This document shows positions 52,483 through 61,383 of a stretch of DNA of 64,000 bases, in pieces. Below the pieces are notes generated by a model. It was not told the DNA's origin, searched no databases, and saw only the letters and a list, made by a program, of their open reading frames with translations. The DNA is taken from positions 1 through 64,000 of the forward strand of contig CAZXEH010000008.1 of assembly GCA_964639885.1 (NCBI GenBank), written 5' to 3'. Numbering within the stretch: position 1 is the stretch's first letter; each line of letters begins with the position of its first letter. The position numbers were made by a program, and so were the translations under genes. Source of the DNA: JAGNLA01 sp964639885. Lineage in GTDB: Bacteria > Caldisericota > Caldisericia > JAAYUI01.

Positions 52483-53409
52483 TTAGTGATTATAGATATG
52501 GCTCATGCGAACCGCTTGTTCTTTGACCATATCTCTTAAAATCTTTGGTGAAAGAACTTCGCATTCACCGCCATACTGCAGTATCCACCTGACAATTTCC
52601 TGATTTATGGACACCCTGAGTTCGAATTTCAGTCCTCCGTCAGGCAGTGGTATCAACTTCTGTCTTGGATGCCAGACAAGCTCGGAAATGAAGGGTGCAA
52701 CTGATTTATCAAACCTAATAACCACCTCTTCAACTGGCCCTGAGGCAAAAAATTCAAAAGCATCGTCAAGATAGGTTTGAATGTCAAAACCGACCGACTT
52801 GAAGGACTCTTTCATCATTGCAAGGTTTTGAATCCTGTTGATCCTGTACATCCTCGGTTCATCCAGGTCTTTCGGAAATCCAACCAGATAGAAGGCGTGC
52901 CTTCTGAAGAAGACAGCCAGTGGCCTTATTTCTTTGAAATCAGCCTCAAGGCTGTGCGGTTTGTTGTAGTTGAACGTGACCCATTTTTTCATGTCCACAG
53001 CCACACGGAGTCGCCGAACTTTCTTCAGGTTTTCGTCTTCCTGGTGTGTTGGCCCCGCCAGAACCGGTGTTGTGCCAATGATGTTGGTTCCGCCGACAAG
53101 TTTTTCGATGAGCCGGTTGGCAATCCTTTGCAGGCTTGGGTCTTTTGACTGAATGACCATTTGAAGTCCTGCCAGCATTACAAACTTTTCCTCGCCAGAC
53201 ATCGACAGGTTGGAAACCCAGCCAGTCTCTTCAAGTTTATAGCCTTCCGAGGTTGAGATGATGGGTGCTCCTGCGTCCTTGAGGGATTGTACGTCTCTTA
53301 TGATCGTTCTTGCAGAAACCTCAAGCTCGCTGGCAAGATCGGAGGCCTTCATGAATTTTGATGGCGACAGGTTTGCAAGAACCTGCAAAACCCTGAGAAG
53401 CTGGAGCAT
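52483..53409 (-). CDS. HTH-WYL transcriptional regulator (PafC/YafY type)
   Basis: 308 aa. The N-terminal winged HTH is typical: MKASDLASELEVSARTIIRDVQSLKDAGAPIISTSEGYKL. A WYL-type domain follows, with FRRHAFYLVGFPKDLDEPRMYRINRI, and the C-terminal extension WCX-like EIVRWILQYGGECEVLSP. WYL domains bind ligands or nucleic acids and often regulate defence or DNA-damage genes. Its ATG directly abuts the stop of the upstream gene (TAG-ATG), so it is the last gene of a three-gene operon with the surface protein. Confidence 0.9.
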   Translation of the reverse strand: MLQLLRVLQVLANLSPSKFMKASDLASELEVSARTIIRDVQSLKDAGAPIISTSEGYKLEETGWVSNLSMSGEEKFVMLAGLQMVIQSKDPSLQRIANRLIEKLVGGTNIIGTTPVLAGPTHQEDENLKKVRRLRVAVDMKKWVTFNYNKPHSLEADFKEIRPLAVFFRRHAFYLVGFPKDLDEPRMYRINRIQNLAMMKESFKSVGFDIQTYLDDAFEFFASGPVEEVVIRFDKSVAPFISELVWHPRQKLIPLPDGGLKFELRVSINQEIVRWILQYGGECEVLSPKILRDMVKEQAVRMSHIYNH

Positions 53410-54090
53410 CTATTTCAGGGTTTTCGGGGTGATTGAAACCATGGCGTTCATTACCAGTTCCCGGCTCTCCTGCTTTTTTGTGTCATACAGGCCCACAACA
53501 ATGAAATCCGGGCCTTTTTCATCCGGGACACCCAGAATGTAGAGTCCGGCTGTTGTACCGTTCCAAACGGCAGAACCTGAAACCAGAAGGCATTTTCTGC
53601 CAAGAAAATCCATCGTGTTTGACTCTATGGCCTTGTACCCTTCGCCAAGCCCGCTGATTATTCCATCTACTGTCTGCTGTAAATTCTTGTCATCGACAAC
53701 CAGACCCTCTGTCTGGGTCACAAGAACGGTGTCGGTTGGGTCATCCGGGTTTGTTCCGGTGACCTGAAGCCCGTTTTCCTTGTTGATCCTGATCCACCCC
53801 TTTGGAAATGCCATCAGGTATTGTCCGCAGTCGTATGGCTTGCCGTCAGAGAGGTCGTACGTTCCCTTGCCTTCATCGACAACGCCTTTGGTCAGGTCTG
53901 CATCTGTTACAGATTTGTCCTTGTCTTTTGCATTGTCGGAAATTGCTGTCAGGTCAATCTTCTGGCTTGCTGAGTCAACCGGTTTGAATGGCCAGAACTT
54001 CACAAAATAAGCGGTTGTCAAATATGCCGTCACAACCAACAACAGCAGGATTATGATCATCTCAGGAAGTCTGTTTCTCTGTTTTTCCAT
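53410..54090 (-). CDS. Membrane-anchored protein, unknown function
   Basis: About 226 aa from ATG 54090 (ATAGGAGAGAG upstream; the frame to 54156 overlaps the preceding gene). One N-terminal transmembrane helix (MIIILLLLVVTAYLTTAYFV, about residues 11-30), then an Asp/Lys/Ser-rich linker and a ~140-residue extracytoplasmic domain with LMAFPKGWIRINKENGL and DFIVVGLYDTKKQESRELV. The domain resembles small PsbP/DUF-type extracytoplasmic domains, but no firm family is named. Located between the InlB-like surface protein (7 nt upstream) and the WYL regulator. Confidence 0.8.
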   Translation of the reverse strand: MEKQRNRLPEMIIILLLLVVTAYLTTAYFVKFWPFKPVDSASQKIDLTAISDNAKDKDKSVTDADLTKGVVDEGKGTYDLSDGKPYDCGQYLMAFPKGWIRINKENGLQVTGTNPDDPTDTVLVTQTEGLVVDDKNLQQTVDGIISGLGEGYKAIESNTMDFLGRKCLLVSGSAVWNGTTAGLYILGVPDEKGPDFIVVGLYDTKKQESRELVMNAMVSITPKTLK

Positions 54091-54097
54091 CTCTCTC

Positions 54098-57019
54098 CTA
54101 TTTTGCAAGCTCGTAGAGCAGGGCGACCCTGTGGTTGTCATCCATTGCAATATCAATGGTGAAGGTCAGCTTGTCAGTTGTATACACCTTTCCATCGATA
54201 GCCCATCCAGTGAATTTATACTTGCCATTGTCGAGCACCTGCGGTACAGGGCCGATTGAAACCATGGTTCCGGCAGGATAGAAACCGTCGACATCAGGAG
54301 GAGGATTCACCTTTACATCCATCCTCACCCTGCGACCATCGACGTCCAAGTACCACGAAAGCTGGAATTTACCTGACGAAATCTGGTAGTTTGCGTAGAT
54401 TGAATATGATTTCTCCATCGTTATTGTCACTGTCTTGCGTCCCGGAATCGCCTGATCGCCGACAATCCAGCCAACAAAGGTGTAGTTGTCACCGTTAATT
54501 GTTATAATTTCAGGAGCAGGGCCTACCGTGACCTTTGTCCCGGCCATGTATGCTTTTGGATTTCCCGGGCAGTCTGGTTCAGGTGAAGCTGGAATCGTTC
54601 CCTTGTTTGCAACCTGTTTCCAGTTGGTCGCAAATCCGAGTCCAAGCGTGAAGCAGTCGACAGGAACCTCTTCATACTGGGCATAAAACTTAGGCTCAAG
54701 CGGTTTTTCGGGGTCTGGCTGGCAGCCGTTTGCTTTGCACACAAGGATGCTCACACCCCTGTCCCCGTCTGTGTATGGCATTCTGGTCGCCACGATTGCA
54801 CCGACCCAGTTCCATTTTGAAAATCGCCACAGTTTTGCGCCCTTGATGAGCAGGGGAACCTCAACCGAGCGAAGTGGCGAAACAATGTCCTCACCGTCAG
54901 CAGCAGGCCACCACGTTCCAGCCGTTCCCTGCACCTGTCCGATCACTTTTCCGCTCTGGTCTACGCAATCGCCGACGATCTTGACCTGAAGCGGAACAAA
55001 CTCGACATGAACTACATTCTGCCCAAAACTGTTCTTTTCAAAAACATCCGGGTAGTCGCTGATCCTGATCCTGCACCTGATTACATTTTTGTTGTTCTCA
55101 AGCTCTTTCGAAATCTGTACGCCTTTTGTTCCTTCAAGCAGTACAAATTTGCCCTTTGTGCGGTCGACAGCCTGGAATTTTAGCGGTTTGAGCTTGACAT
55201 TTCCAAGCTCATATACAGTCGGAACTGTTATGACCCAGTTTTCAAATCCGTTACTGTCGATTTCGCTGCCCATCTTTATGGCCGAAGTCTGCACACATTT
55301 TCCGACAAGGGCTGGCATTGGCAGAGTGGATACAACATCTGATTTCCATGTGTTTTTCAGACCTGATGAACCCCAGTCGTCACTGACCCAGGTTTCTATT
55401 TCCCAGTAGTATTTCCCGCCAGGTTTAAGGCCGTCAACAAATAACGATTCAGCAAGAGGATCGATTTTTTCGTATTTTTTCTGGACGTCGCCTTTGATGT
55501 TGATTGTGTAGTATGTCGGGAAAGAGCCTTTCCACCAGTTTTCACCGTCTTCCTGAGACTTTCTTCTTGCCAGCTCCTTCATGTGTGAGGTGACGTTCCA
55601 TGTGAGCTTCATCGTGGTCGAGCCCGAGATGACGCCGTTACCACGCGGGGCAAGTTCGGCTGGCTCATAAACGGCGATGAGTCTGAATGGTCTGTCAATT
55701 TTTTCGATGAACGCCGTGTTTTTTGCATCTTCAAAACTCGGGATGTTGGTCACATTTACATAGGAAAAAATGTCGCCGTTCAGCTCTTCAACCTTGCATG
55801 GATCGATGTCTACCGTTTTTTCCTCGACAATCCTGGTTCCATTTTCAAACCTTGCTTCAGGATAGACCAGCCTGAACTTTGAAATCTCCCAGTAGGTTCT
55901 CTCGTCAAGAACCCTCTCCTTGACTGCCGGAACCATGAAAAGTTCCTGTTTGTAAGCGGTTTCGGTCTCTGGAAGCCACTTGTAGAGGTTGTCGATCACC
56001 TTGGTGCTCTGGACTTTGTGAACCGATCCGTCTTTGGCGTAAAGCGTTGTAACACCAAGTTCTGTTGGGCTGACCGGGAGCATTGCTGCACCGGAAAGGA
56101 TTGGCGGATCGACTTCAAATTGGAACCTGAACTCGTTTTGGTACATAACCTTGGCGTCGACCGTGATGTCTTTGACTCCATCCTTGCCGGTGAAAATCGA
56201 AATATTGCCAACGTCTGTGAATTTTGCCTGCGATCTTGCATAGGTTACAGCGTCGCTTGTTGTTGATGGTTTTCCGTCACTGTCAAACTGCGTTCCAACA
56301 GGCCTCATCAAAAAATCCAGATACTGGTTCTGGGCAAGCACAACCGGAATTGTGGTGTATGGCTGCGTCATTTCAATGTTAATCGGCGACTCTGCCCAGC
56401 CGTCGAGCGGGACAGTGGTTTGTGAAAGTCTGCCAAGTACCTCTCCGTTTCCGCATTTCTGCAGGTCGTACATCATGCGTTTGAGGTCAAGCTGGTTTTC
56501 AAAGGTTGTGACTTTTACTGAGTCAAAGTTCCTGATCGAGCCTGGAATTGTCCAGTCTGCTTTTGAAGAAATCAAGTTGTTTTCTATTGCCTGTTTTGCC
56601 TGGTCTGGCGTTATGCCAGCGTTTGCCAGAGCATTATAGGTGAATCCAGCCGTTCTTTCCTGTCCTGAGCCAAAAAAGCCGTACTCTTCTGCAACTGTGA
56701 TAAGGTGCAGGTTGGAGCTGTAATATCTGATAAAATTTATGAAATCGTCGTGCCTGACAAGTTTCTGAAAGCCTGAACCGTACATGTTTGTTCCCGGAAC
56801 GAGCGAGACCATGCCGACTTTGACCCTCGGAACAGAATCAAACAGAGGATAATCCGGGTTTACCCATGCCGGAATGCTTATACCTCCAACACCGCAGAAA
56901 GCGTCAACCTTCAGGTGCAACCTTGTGGCTTCCGAGGTCATGACCGGTCGTTCACGGTCAGGCAAACCGAAACCGGTGCAAAAAACTGCGACCAGCACAA
57001 TTCCAATCAGTTTCTTCAC
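54098..57019 (-). CDS. Large surface protein with FN3-like and InlB-B-repeat-like domains
   Basis: About 973 aa from GTG 57019, where a signal peptide begins (KLIGIVLVAVFCTGFGL); the frame to 57103 is hydrophilic and unlikely. Residues ~30-480 are beta rich and unrecognised. FN3-like segments lie near 480-580 (TTMKLTWNVTS…GGKYYWEIETW). The last ~160 residues hold two InlB B-repeat-like units, each with F-x-GW and a Y-x-I-x-A-x-Y ending (TFVGWIVGDQAIPGRKTVTI; FTGWAIDGKVYTTDKLTFTI). Surface adhesion or cell-wall interaction is plausible. No ribosome site; the promoter lies 6 nt from GTG, so the mRNA is probably leaderless. First gene of a three-gene operon. Confidence 0.85.
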   Translation of the reverse strand: MKKLIGIVLVAVFCTGFGLPDRERPVMTSEATRLHLKVDAFCGVGGISIPAWVNPDYPLFDSVPRVKVGMVSLVPGTNMYGSGFQKLVRHDDFINFIRYYSSNLHLITVAEEYGFFGSGQERTAGFTYNALANAGITPDQAKQAIENNLISSKADWTIPGSIRNFDSVKVTTFENQLDLKRMMYDLQKCGNGEVLGRLSQTTVPLDGWAESPINIEMTQPYTTIPVVLAQNQYLDFLMRPVGTQFDSDGKPSTTSDAVTYARSQAKFTDVGNISIFTGKDGVKDITVDAKVMYQNEFRFQFEVDPPILSGAAMLPVSPTELGVTTLYAKDGSVHKVQSTKVIDNLYKWLPETETAYKQELFMVPAVKERVLDERTYWEISKFRLVYPEARFENGTRIVEEKTVDIDPCKVEELNGDIFSYVNVTNIPSFEDAKNTAFIEKIDRPFRLIAVYEPAELAPRGNGVISGSTTMKLTWNVTSHMKELARRKSQEDGENWWKGSFPTYYTINIKGDVQKKYEKIDPLAESLFVDGLKPGGKYYWEIETWVSDDWGSSGLKNTWKSDVVSTLPMPALVGKCVQTSAIKMGSEIDSNGFENWVITVPTVYELGNVKLKPLKFQAVDRTKGKFVLLEGTKGVQISKELENNKNVIRCRIRISDYPDVFEKNSFGQNVVHVEFVPLQVKIVGDCVDQSGKVIGQVQGTAGTWWPAADGEDIVSPLRSVEVPLLIKGAKLWRFSKWNWVGAIVATRMPYTDGDRGVSILVCKANGCQPDPEKPLEPKFYAQYEEVPVDCFTLGLGFATNWKQVANKGTIPASPEPDCPGNPKAYMAGTKVTVGPAPEIITINGDNYTFVGWIVGDQAIPGRKTVTITMEKSYSIYANYQISSGKFQLSWYLDVDGRRVRMDVKVNPPPDVDGFYPAGTMVSIGPVPQVLDNGKYKFTGWAIDGKVYTTDKLTFTIDIAMDDNHRVALLYELAK

Positions 57020-57025
57020 GGATTC

Positions 57026-57054
57026 AATATATGGCTTGGGTGTGGATTTGACAA
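57026..57054 (-). promoter_or_regulatory. Leaderless promoter of the surface-protein operon
   Basis: On the minus strand TTGTCA (57049-57054), 17 bp, TATATT (57026-57031), then 6 nt to GTG 57019. No ribosome site exists in the gap. Confidence 0.6.
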
Positions 57055-57196
57055 GAGCTGAATGAACAGATTTTTTGCAAACATGGCTTAATTTGGGATT
57101 CATATCGACAAATGTCGATTTTATCGCAACTTATTTGCTTCAAATGTAAACAGGTTGTAAACAACCCAGCTCTTGAAACGTAGTAAAATATAGGCA

Positions 57197-57350
57197 GAGA
57201 AAAACCTCGCCCCGATTTTTCATCCGGGCAGTTGAACATGAAGGCGCGAGTTGAATTTTTGGGACCGGCCTGCTTAGCCGGAAGCCAGGCCCCGGAGTTT
57301 GTAGCAGCTTCGGGGCACACCCAACCTCGATTTCATCGGGGGAAATTCGT
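57197..57350 (+). ncRNA. Highly structured intergenic element, candidate ncRNA (6S-like?)
   Basis: GC-rich and strongly self-complementary inside an AT-rich spacer. The ends pair (CCCCGAT near 57210 with ATCGGGG near 57334). Inside are two good hairpins: GGCCTG…CAGGCC (57267-57291) and CCCCGGAG…CTTCGGGG (57290-57315). The segment GGGGCACACCCAACCTCG resembles the 3' side of the 6S RNA bubble. Orientation is uncertain; on the + strand TAAAAT (57184-57189) could be a -10, while on the minus strand the element ends in a T5 run. It could instead be a palindromic repeat cluster like that at 49.2 kb. Confidence 0.4.
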
Positions 57351-57661
57351 TTAACTTTCTATTCATGGAACTACCTAAGTTTTGATCAGTCAAAATAAAT
57401 CATCTTTTCTTTATTGTGATTGACACACTGAATGAAATCATCTGGTTTTGCCGCAGATTTGAGAACAGGCGTGGAAACACAAATGGATTCTCGACGAGGT
57501 CGATGAATAAAAATCTCTCTCATCCGACATTACGTTTTCAATCAACAATAAAGATTACTTTTTCCGGAACCCAGCTGGTCTGACCGAAAATTGGGTGAAC
57601 GGTCGTATCAGTACCCATTGCAATATAACACCCACTAGAAATTGGCTGGATTGAAAAAAAA
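57351..57661. other. Spacer with remnants of dispersed repeats
   Basis: About 310 bp without a gene. 57434-57452 is an inverted partial copy of the repeat unit at 49.3 kb (18 of 19 bases). Otherwise AT rich; nothing else is supported. Confidence 0.5.
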
Positions 57662-59593
57662 TCACATTTTAGATTTTATGAGTTCTGAAACGAACTTGCC
57701 ATCTACACGGCCAAACAGCGCTCTCATGGTCTGTCCGCAGCACCACCTGAACTGGGCGTCCCTGCTTGAGAACTTCAGCGATTCGGAGTGCTTTATGACA
57801 TCGTTTGCCACGAACTCGATGTTTTCTTTCTTTTCGAGATCGGCAAATTTCCACTTGTAGCCGGAGTTCATGAGCACCGACCTGATCTCGGCCTTCACTG
57901 CTTCCTTCGGTGAATTTTTCCTCTTTGCCTCAACCATCATTTCAAGAAGGGTGTCGTTTGTGAGCTTGTATGTTGGGAGCTTGTCACGCCTGAAGTGCTT
58001 CATCCAGTTGACAAGAAGCTCCGAGGCGAGCTTTGGTGAGATTCCGGCTTCGATGAGCTGGTCGAAAAGCCTTGCCCTCTGGTTGATTGCCAGCTTCCAC
58101 GCGACCGTTTTGTGAACGCCGAGTTTGCTGTACTTTTCCTCGCGCTCCCAGGGACGCTGGGCCATGTTTGTATGGATTTTTTCAATCCTTTCAGGCATGA
58201 GCCTGACCGGTGGGGAGTCGGTGTCTGGATACATACGGTCCGGACCAGGGAGGACGCGCTCAAAGTCAGTTCTGTAGCCGTCTTGCATGTGCTGTCTGGT
58301 CTCAGCCGGCACGCCTCTCACGGCTTCGTCGGCCCTGAGAAGGACTTCGTTTGCAGCGGTCATCAGGTCGGATTCAGGCCCCCAGATGAGAACGAGTTCG
58401 TCTGTCGGGTAAGCGTCGAGCTTTTTTGCAACCGGTTCCCAGTCGCCAGGATAAAGTGTTCTTGATGATCTCCAGGCGATGCTTGGCACTTTGTCGATGC
58501 AGGCGATAACCCTGATCCTGCCACCGAACTCGTCGCCAAAACCCCAGCTTGGTTCAATCTCTGTGCTCAAAACGTCCTGGAACTTTGGAAGTTTGACAGC
58601 CCAAATCTTTTCGCCCCTGAGGAATGCGCCCTTTATGAGAGGTGAAGATGAACCGTAGAGCTCCTTTGTTACGTCGGCAACCTGCTCGGTTCTGAGTTTT
58701 TCAAGCTCTTTCTGTCTTTCCTGTTCGCGCAGCGATGCGTCGAGTTTTGGGTTTGGTGTCAGCCCCCATGATGTGAGCTTGTCTTTTATCTCGATGAGAG
58801 CCTTCTGGCGGAGCGCTTCAACGTGGAGCATCTTTGGGATGTACCAGGTTTTTGGAACGCCTTTGACTTCAATTCTTGTCGAACCTGTCACTGAAGAGTT
58901 GACATCCTGCCTGACTGAACCGATGCCACGCCTGACAAGTCCAGAGGCTCTGAGCAGTCTGCCAAGGAGTTCGTCGACTTCTGCGCATTCAAAAGGTGTG
59001 AGCATGTCAGGGAGGGTGACGATCTCGATGAGCGGGGTTGAGAGGCGGTCGGTCTTGAAAGTAATTGTATGGCCAACATCGCTTACTTCCCTGCATGAGT
59101 CTTCCTCAAGGGCAAGCTGCTGAATCCTTATCTTTCTTCCCCTGTACGGAACCCAGCCGTTTACGCCGATGATTGCAGTGCGCTGGAAACCTGTCGGGAT
59201 TGAGCCGTCGAGGTACTGTTTTCTGGTGATGTGAACTTCGTCTACCAGCTGGCAGTTGAGCATGAGTGCAATTTCAATTGCAAAATCCAATGCTTCCTGG
59301 TTGACTGGGAATGGTGGTGTGTCATCCATCTCGTACGTGCAAACGTAGTCGCGGTAGAGGAGATACTGCACTTCCTTGTGGGTTTTGAACTCCATGAGCG
59401 CTGTTCCGTCGTATGTGCCCATCTCCGAAAGAGTCGGTCTCATGTGCCTGACGATCCTTGCATCGGGATCAATGTGCAGGATGCCGGTCGGACAGTTGCA
59501 GAAGAGTTTTTTCTTCGTATTCAGTTGCTGATGGATCTCAAGCCCAGAGCGGAACCCAAGCTTGCTATAATATTCCAAATCGTCGTAGTTCAT
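57662..59593 (-). CDS. gatE: Glutamyl-tRNA(Gln) amidotransferase subunit E (archaeal GatE type)
   Basis: 643 aa, close to archaeal GatE and much longer than bacterial GatB (~480). It should bind misacylated Glu-tRNA(Gln) and catalyse ATP/ammonia-dependent conversion to Gln-tRNA with GatD. Residues 17-24 read GLEIHQQL, as in GatE; then CNCPTG, IVRHMRPTLSEMG, VDEVHITRKQYLDGS, GFQRTAI, LALEEDSCR, PLIEIVTLPDM, RRGIGSVRQDVNSSV and RIEVKGV follow in the GatE order. A GAD-type insert (~300-410), VPAETRQHMQDG and the C-terminal helical tail are present. AGGTGG precedes ATG 59593. No gatD or gatCAB gene is in the window. Confidence 0.9.
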   Translation of the reverse strand: MNYDDLEYYSKLGFRSGLEIHQQLNTKKKLFCNCPTGILHIDPDARIVRHMRPTLSEMGTYDGTALMEFKTHKEVQYLLYRDYVCTYEMDDTPPFPVNQEALDFAIEIALMLNCQLVDEVHITRKQYLDGSIPTGFQRTAIIGVNGWVPYRGRKIRIQQLALEEDSCREVSDVGHTITFKTDRLSTPLIEIVTLPDMLTPFECAEVDELLGRLLRASGLVRRGIGSVRQDVNSSVTGSTRIEVKGVPKTWYIPKMLHVEALRQKALIEIKDKLTSWGLTPNPKLDASLREQERQKELEKLRTEQVADVTKELYGSSSPLIKGAFLRGEKIWAVKLPKFQDVLSTEIEPSWGFGDEFGGRIRVIACIDKVPSIAWRSSRTLYPGDWEPVAKKLDAYPTDELVLIWGPESDLMTAANEVLLRADEAVRGVPAETRQHMQDGYRTDFERVLPGPDRMYPDTDSPPVRLMPERIEKIHTNMAQRPWEREEKYSKLGVHKTVAWKLAINQRARLFDQLIEAGISPKLASELLVNWMKHFRRDKLPTYKLTNDTLLEMMVEAKRKNSPKEAVKAEIRSVLMNSGYKWKFADLEKKENIEFVANDVIKHSESLKFSSRDAQFRWCCGQTMRALFGRVDGKFVSELIKSKM

Positions 59594-59657
59594 TTTATGT
59601 CACCACCTAAGCAGGAAAGTTTAAGCCCCTGTCATGTTAAGCTCAATAAAATGGGGG

Positions 59658-60305
59658 TCAAAAGTTGATGTCTTTTGGAATTTCGGTGGAGTTGCCTGTG
59701 GAGTTGCCGGTATCCACATCACCTGAAGACGCTGCTGCAAGTATTTCTTCATCGGTGGATGAGCGAGATATGGGGAGATGAACCCTCAAAATTGATTCAA
59801 GCTCTTTCAAAGCTCCTTCATCTTTCGCTATTAATTCCACTGTTTGCAAGGAGTCTCCGAATTCATTGATATCACCTTTTGTTGTCTCTTCTCCGATGGC
59901 AAATGAATAACGTAAATCCGAAAAGACAAGGATGTTGTAAAATTTTGCACCAAATCTCATGTTGATCCTGGCTTTGGTTATATCGATTGTAATTGGAGTT
60001 GAGAATTTTCTCAAAAGTTCTCTCCCTTTCATAATCGAAAGATTGTTCCCATCTAGACTGAAAGTAACAGTTGCGTTGGTGTTGCGGAATTTGTTGATAA
60101 GGAAAATAACGATAGGACCAATGATGATCAGACCTAGAGCAATGCAGATCATAAGAATAGCCAAGGACACAGGAAAACTTCGAATTTCTTCAGAGTATTT
60201 CAGCGACGCCAGCATGACTCCGGCAATCAAAGAAATAGGAATAATCAACAATATGTTGCTTCTTGAACTCCTGTCGTCGTCAAATTTTCCTTCAAAGATT
60301 ATCAT
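59658..60305 (-). CDS. PH-like membrane protein paralog 4 (longest)
   Basis: 215 aa, start overlapping the previous gene by 4 nt (ATGA). Begins MIIFEGKF, like the next paralog. Two transmembrane helices (about residues 20-37 and 46-70) and a beta-rich PH-like domain (FSLDGNNLSIMKGRELLRKFSTPI…) follow. The final ~45 residues are a low-complexity Asp/Ser/Gly/Thr tail (GNSTGNSTE) absent from the others. Membrane protein of unknown role; last gene of the paralog operon. Confidence 0.72.
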   Translation of the reverse strand: MIIFEGKFDDDRSSRSNILLIIPISLIAGVMLASLKYSEEIRSFPVSLAILMICIALGLIIIGPIVIFLINKFRNTNATVTFSLDGNNLSIMKGRELLRKFSTPITIDITKARINMRFGAKFYNILVFSDLRYSFAIGEETTKGDINEFGDSLQTVELIAKDEGALKELESILRVHLPISRSSTDEEILAAASSGDVDTGNSTGNSTEIPKDINF

Positions 60306-60838
60306 TTCTTATCCTCCAACAGCATTCCCTGTTCAATCAGTTTTTGATAAATAATATCAACTGCGCCTGAATCCAAAGCAAGATAGTCGGAAGGCCTCCT
60401 GTCATTGTTGACTTCGAGTCCATCCGATTTAGAGGCGTCCTGGGAAATGGAAATGTAGCGGTTAATAAACATATCAAATAAGAACAAGCGTTTTACAATC
60501 TTTATACTAAACCAAGCTTCAGGTTCATTAGTCATTACAAGTTTATATTTTGATGGTAGTTGAATATTGTTTATTTCGTTATTGTTTATTGTGATGATCA
60601 ATCTATTATTTTGTAAGTAGAAAACACATTCTTTTACATGAGTATTTATGAAAATAATCATGAGTACTAGATTGATCAATAATAATATTAAAAGAATAAT
60701 TCTTGGTGTAACATCAATTGATTTATTCACAATAAAAATCAAATTAATAAACATCAATATTGTATTAGTCCATTGCAGAACTGTTACTGCATTGTTTCTA
60801 TAAGCTCTCCTAGAGAATTTCCCTTTGTAGATTATCAT
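60302..60838 (-). CDS. PH-like membrane protein paralog 3
   Basis: 178 aa with GGGAGAG before ATG 60838; begins MIIYKGKFSRRAYR. Two close transmembrane helices (about 22-40 and 46-65), then a beta-rich tail with CVFYLQNNRLIITINNNEI and a helical end. Strongly AT rich. Coupled to the next gene by an ATGA overlap. Confidence 0.7.
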   Translation of the reverse strand: MIIYKGKFSRRAYRNNAVTVLQWTNTILMFINLIFIVNKSIDVTPRIILLILLLINLVLMIIFINTHVKECVFYLQNNRLIITINNNEINNIQLPSKYKLVMTNEPEAWFSIKIVKRLFLFDMFINRYISISQDASKSDGLEVNNDRRPSDYLALDSGAVDIIYQKLIEQGMLLEDKK

Positions 60839-60852
60839 CTTACTCTCCCTAT

Positions 60853-61383
60853 TTATTGTATTATTTCTAATTCCTGAACTAAATTTTCGATTGTTCCCGG
60901 ATTGACCGAGATCATCTCCGACTGCCAGATTTTGAGCGACTTCACATCCGCCGGTTTTGTGGAAAGGATTTCTGAAATAGACAGTTTTGTTTTGCCATCC
61001 GACAGTTCAATCATTAATGCCGGTTTGTTTGTGTATCTGTTTATTATCTCCATTACTTGTTCAGTTCTGATGTTTAATGGCAGACTCATCCTCTTGTAAA
61101 TTCCTGATCGCCACATGACAGAAAGGCAGCCTCCGTCGACCACGAACTCCAGTCTTTGTCTGAGAAACCTTTTCTGGATGATGAAAAGATACGAAAGTAA
61201 ATACCAGATAATTACAGCCACCATTGCAAGGGTATACCATATAGAGATGATTCCTTCACGCTCAAGCAATGGCTGGACTAAAAAAGCATAAGGGGTACTT
61301 ATGGCAAGGACAACAAGAAGTGAAATAGTGAATGCTTTTCTGTCCTTTGCCTTCAGGTCGAATGTTCCTTCAAGATTTTTCAC
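60853..61383 (-). CDS. PH-like membrane protein paralog 2
   Basis: About 176 aa if it starts at GTG 61383, which yields a VKNLEGTFDLKAKDRKAF beginning that lines up with the paralogs' (F/Y)-x-GKF starts. ATG 61398 is the alternative. Either overlaps the end of the upstream gene (14 or 29 nt), so coupling is likely. Two transmembrane helices are followed by a PH-like domain with FVVDGGCLSVMWRSGIYKRMSLPLN and a C-terminal VNPGTIENLVQELE. Confidence 0.68.
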   Translation of the reverse strand: MKNLEGTFDLKAKDRKAFTISLLVVLAISTPYAFLVQPLLEREGIISIWYTLAMVAVIIWYLLSYLFIIQKRFLRQRLEFVVDGGCLSVMWRSGIYKRMSLPLNIRTEQVMEIINRYTNKPALMIELSDGKTKLSISEILSTKPADVKSLKIWQSEMISVNPGTIENLVQELEIIQ

